The notes beneath the pieces are model-generated. The model was not told where the DNA came from. It worked only from the letters and a program-made list of their open reading frames with translations, and did not search any database. Below, piece after piece: positions 63,682 to 64,000 of a DNA stretch of 64,000 nucleotides; position 1 is the first letter of the stretch; each line of letters starts with the position of its first letter. The position numbers and the translations under genes were made by a program. The stretch comes from Janthinobacterium sp. LM6 (GTDB lineage Bacteria > Pseudomonadota > Gammaproteobacteria > Burkholderiales > Burkholderiaceae_D), in NCBI RefSeq assembly GCF_002002885.1, contig NZ_CP019510.1, positions 5,766,001 through 5,830,000 of the forward strand. Direction: 5' to 3'.

Positions 63682-64000
63682 ACGCCTTACCCGCGCCACC
63701 CTGTGCCTGCACCTGGCGCCGCACGGACTGCACGGCGTGCTGCGCCGCGCCGGCCGTCCCGTGTCCGACAGCACCTTCCACCTGCCCATTGCGAACCCCG
63801 ACGCCAGCTGGGAAGTGGCGCTGGCCGCCCTGCGCGGCTGGCTCGAACAGCACAATGAAAAAAAACTGCCGCTGGCCGTCAGCCTGGCCAGCCGCTGGTG
63901 CGCCATGCTGATGGTGCCGTGGAGCGGCGCCCTGCTCGACGCGGCCAGCGCACAGCGCTTCCTGCACAGCCAGTTCGCTGCCGTCTATGGCGATGGCGCG
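63668..64000 (+). CDS. Start of a PilM/GspL-like protein, truncated by window end
   Basis: A GTG at 63668, overlapping the ATPase gene end by 14 bp, opens a frame (SLIERLTRATLCLHLAPHGL) that runs to the window edge for 111 codons. The content (LHLAPHGLHGVLRRAGRPV, then LPLAVSLASRWCAMLMVPWS) resembles the actin-like cytoplasmic N-terminus of PilM/GspL assembly proteins. GTG is preferred because no ATG lies in frame nearby and the overlap is typical of operon genes. Confidence 0.6.
   Translation, partial: MSLIERLTRATLCLHLAPHGLHGVLRRAGRPVSDSTFHLPIANPDASWEVALAALRGWLEQHNEKKLPLAVSLASRWCAMLMVPWSGALLDAASAQRFLHSQFAAVYGDGA

Noticed and set aside
1-64000. tRNA, rRNA, CRISPR, insertion sequences, prophage genes
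   Set aside because: Looked for by eye on both strands; no cloverleaf, spaced direct-repeat array, transposase or integrase motif was found.

Overview
The window is GC-rich, gene-dense bacterial chromosome. Gene content points to a betaproteobacterium of the Oxalobacteraceae, most likely close to Janthinobacterium or Massilia. The evidence is topoisomerase IV genes with an hscC/J-protein pair between them, a bifunctional MaoC-Pta next to ackA, a DUF3141 PhaC-like protein, and a cyanophycin-type degradation locus. The genus is inferred from recollection of related genomes; no search was run. I saw no rRNA, tRNA, CRISPR array, integrase or insertion sequence.

Layout. 1-4.0 kb: the end of an alginate-lyase-family gene, a class-I glutamine amidotransferase, and a small protein/DapA-like/ParA-like trio. 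4.1-13.2 kb: a TorF-type porin and the complete potassium-uptake operon kdpFABCDE, headed by an extra 30-codon membrane peptide and a KdpE-like site. 13.4-21.5 kb: parE-hscC-J protein-parC behind a near-consensus LexA box. 21.5-25.2 kb: a tiny LuxR-type HTH protein, a metalloprotease fused to a seven-repeat lectin-like propeller, and a secreted Ala/Lys-rich protein. 25.3-37.9 kb: a long minus-strand array (fabI, outer-membrane factor, HlyD adaptor, RbbA-type ABC protein, permease, DUF3141, MaoC-Pta, ackA) behind a perfect FNR/ANR box. 38-41.6 kb: an M64 peptidase and a TetR/DUF418 pair. 41.6-49.5 kb: secreted cyanophycinase, TonB receptor, RpiR regulator, AstE/AspA-type metallopeptidase and YfcC transporter, which together look like a cyanophycin scavenging locus. 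49.5-55.1 kb: two near-identical 65-residue secreted or membrane peptides flank a BlaI/BlaR1 module that controls an alpha/beta hydrolase with an apparent signal-peptide frameshift. 55.2-64 kb: argH, an ACT-domain protein behind a Phe-rich leader peptide and attenuator-like hairpin, a modular M4 protease, and the start of a type II secretion/pilus-like cluster.

The most interesting items are regulatory: (i) a bipartite element with identical spacing in front of both copies of the duplicated peptide gene; (ii) a BlaI operator driving a hydrolase in place of a beta-lactamase; (iii) a LexA box over the topoisomerase IV promoter; (iv) an FNR class II promoter plus an internal terminator in the fermentation/exporter array; (v) a probable amino-acid attenuator in front of an ACT-domain gene.
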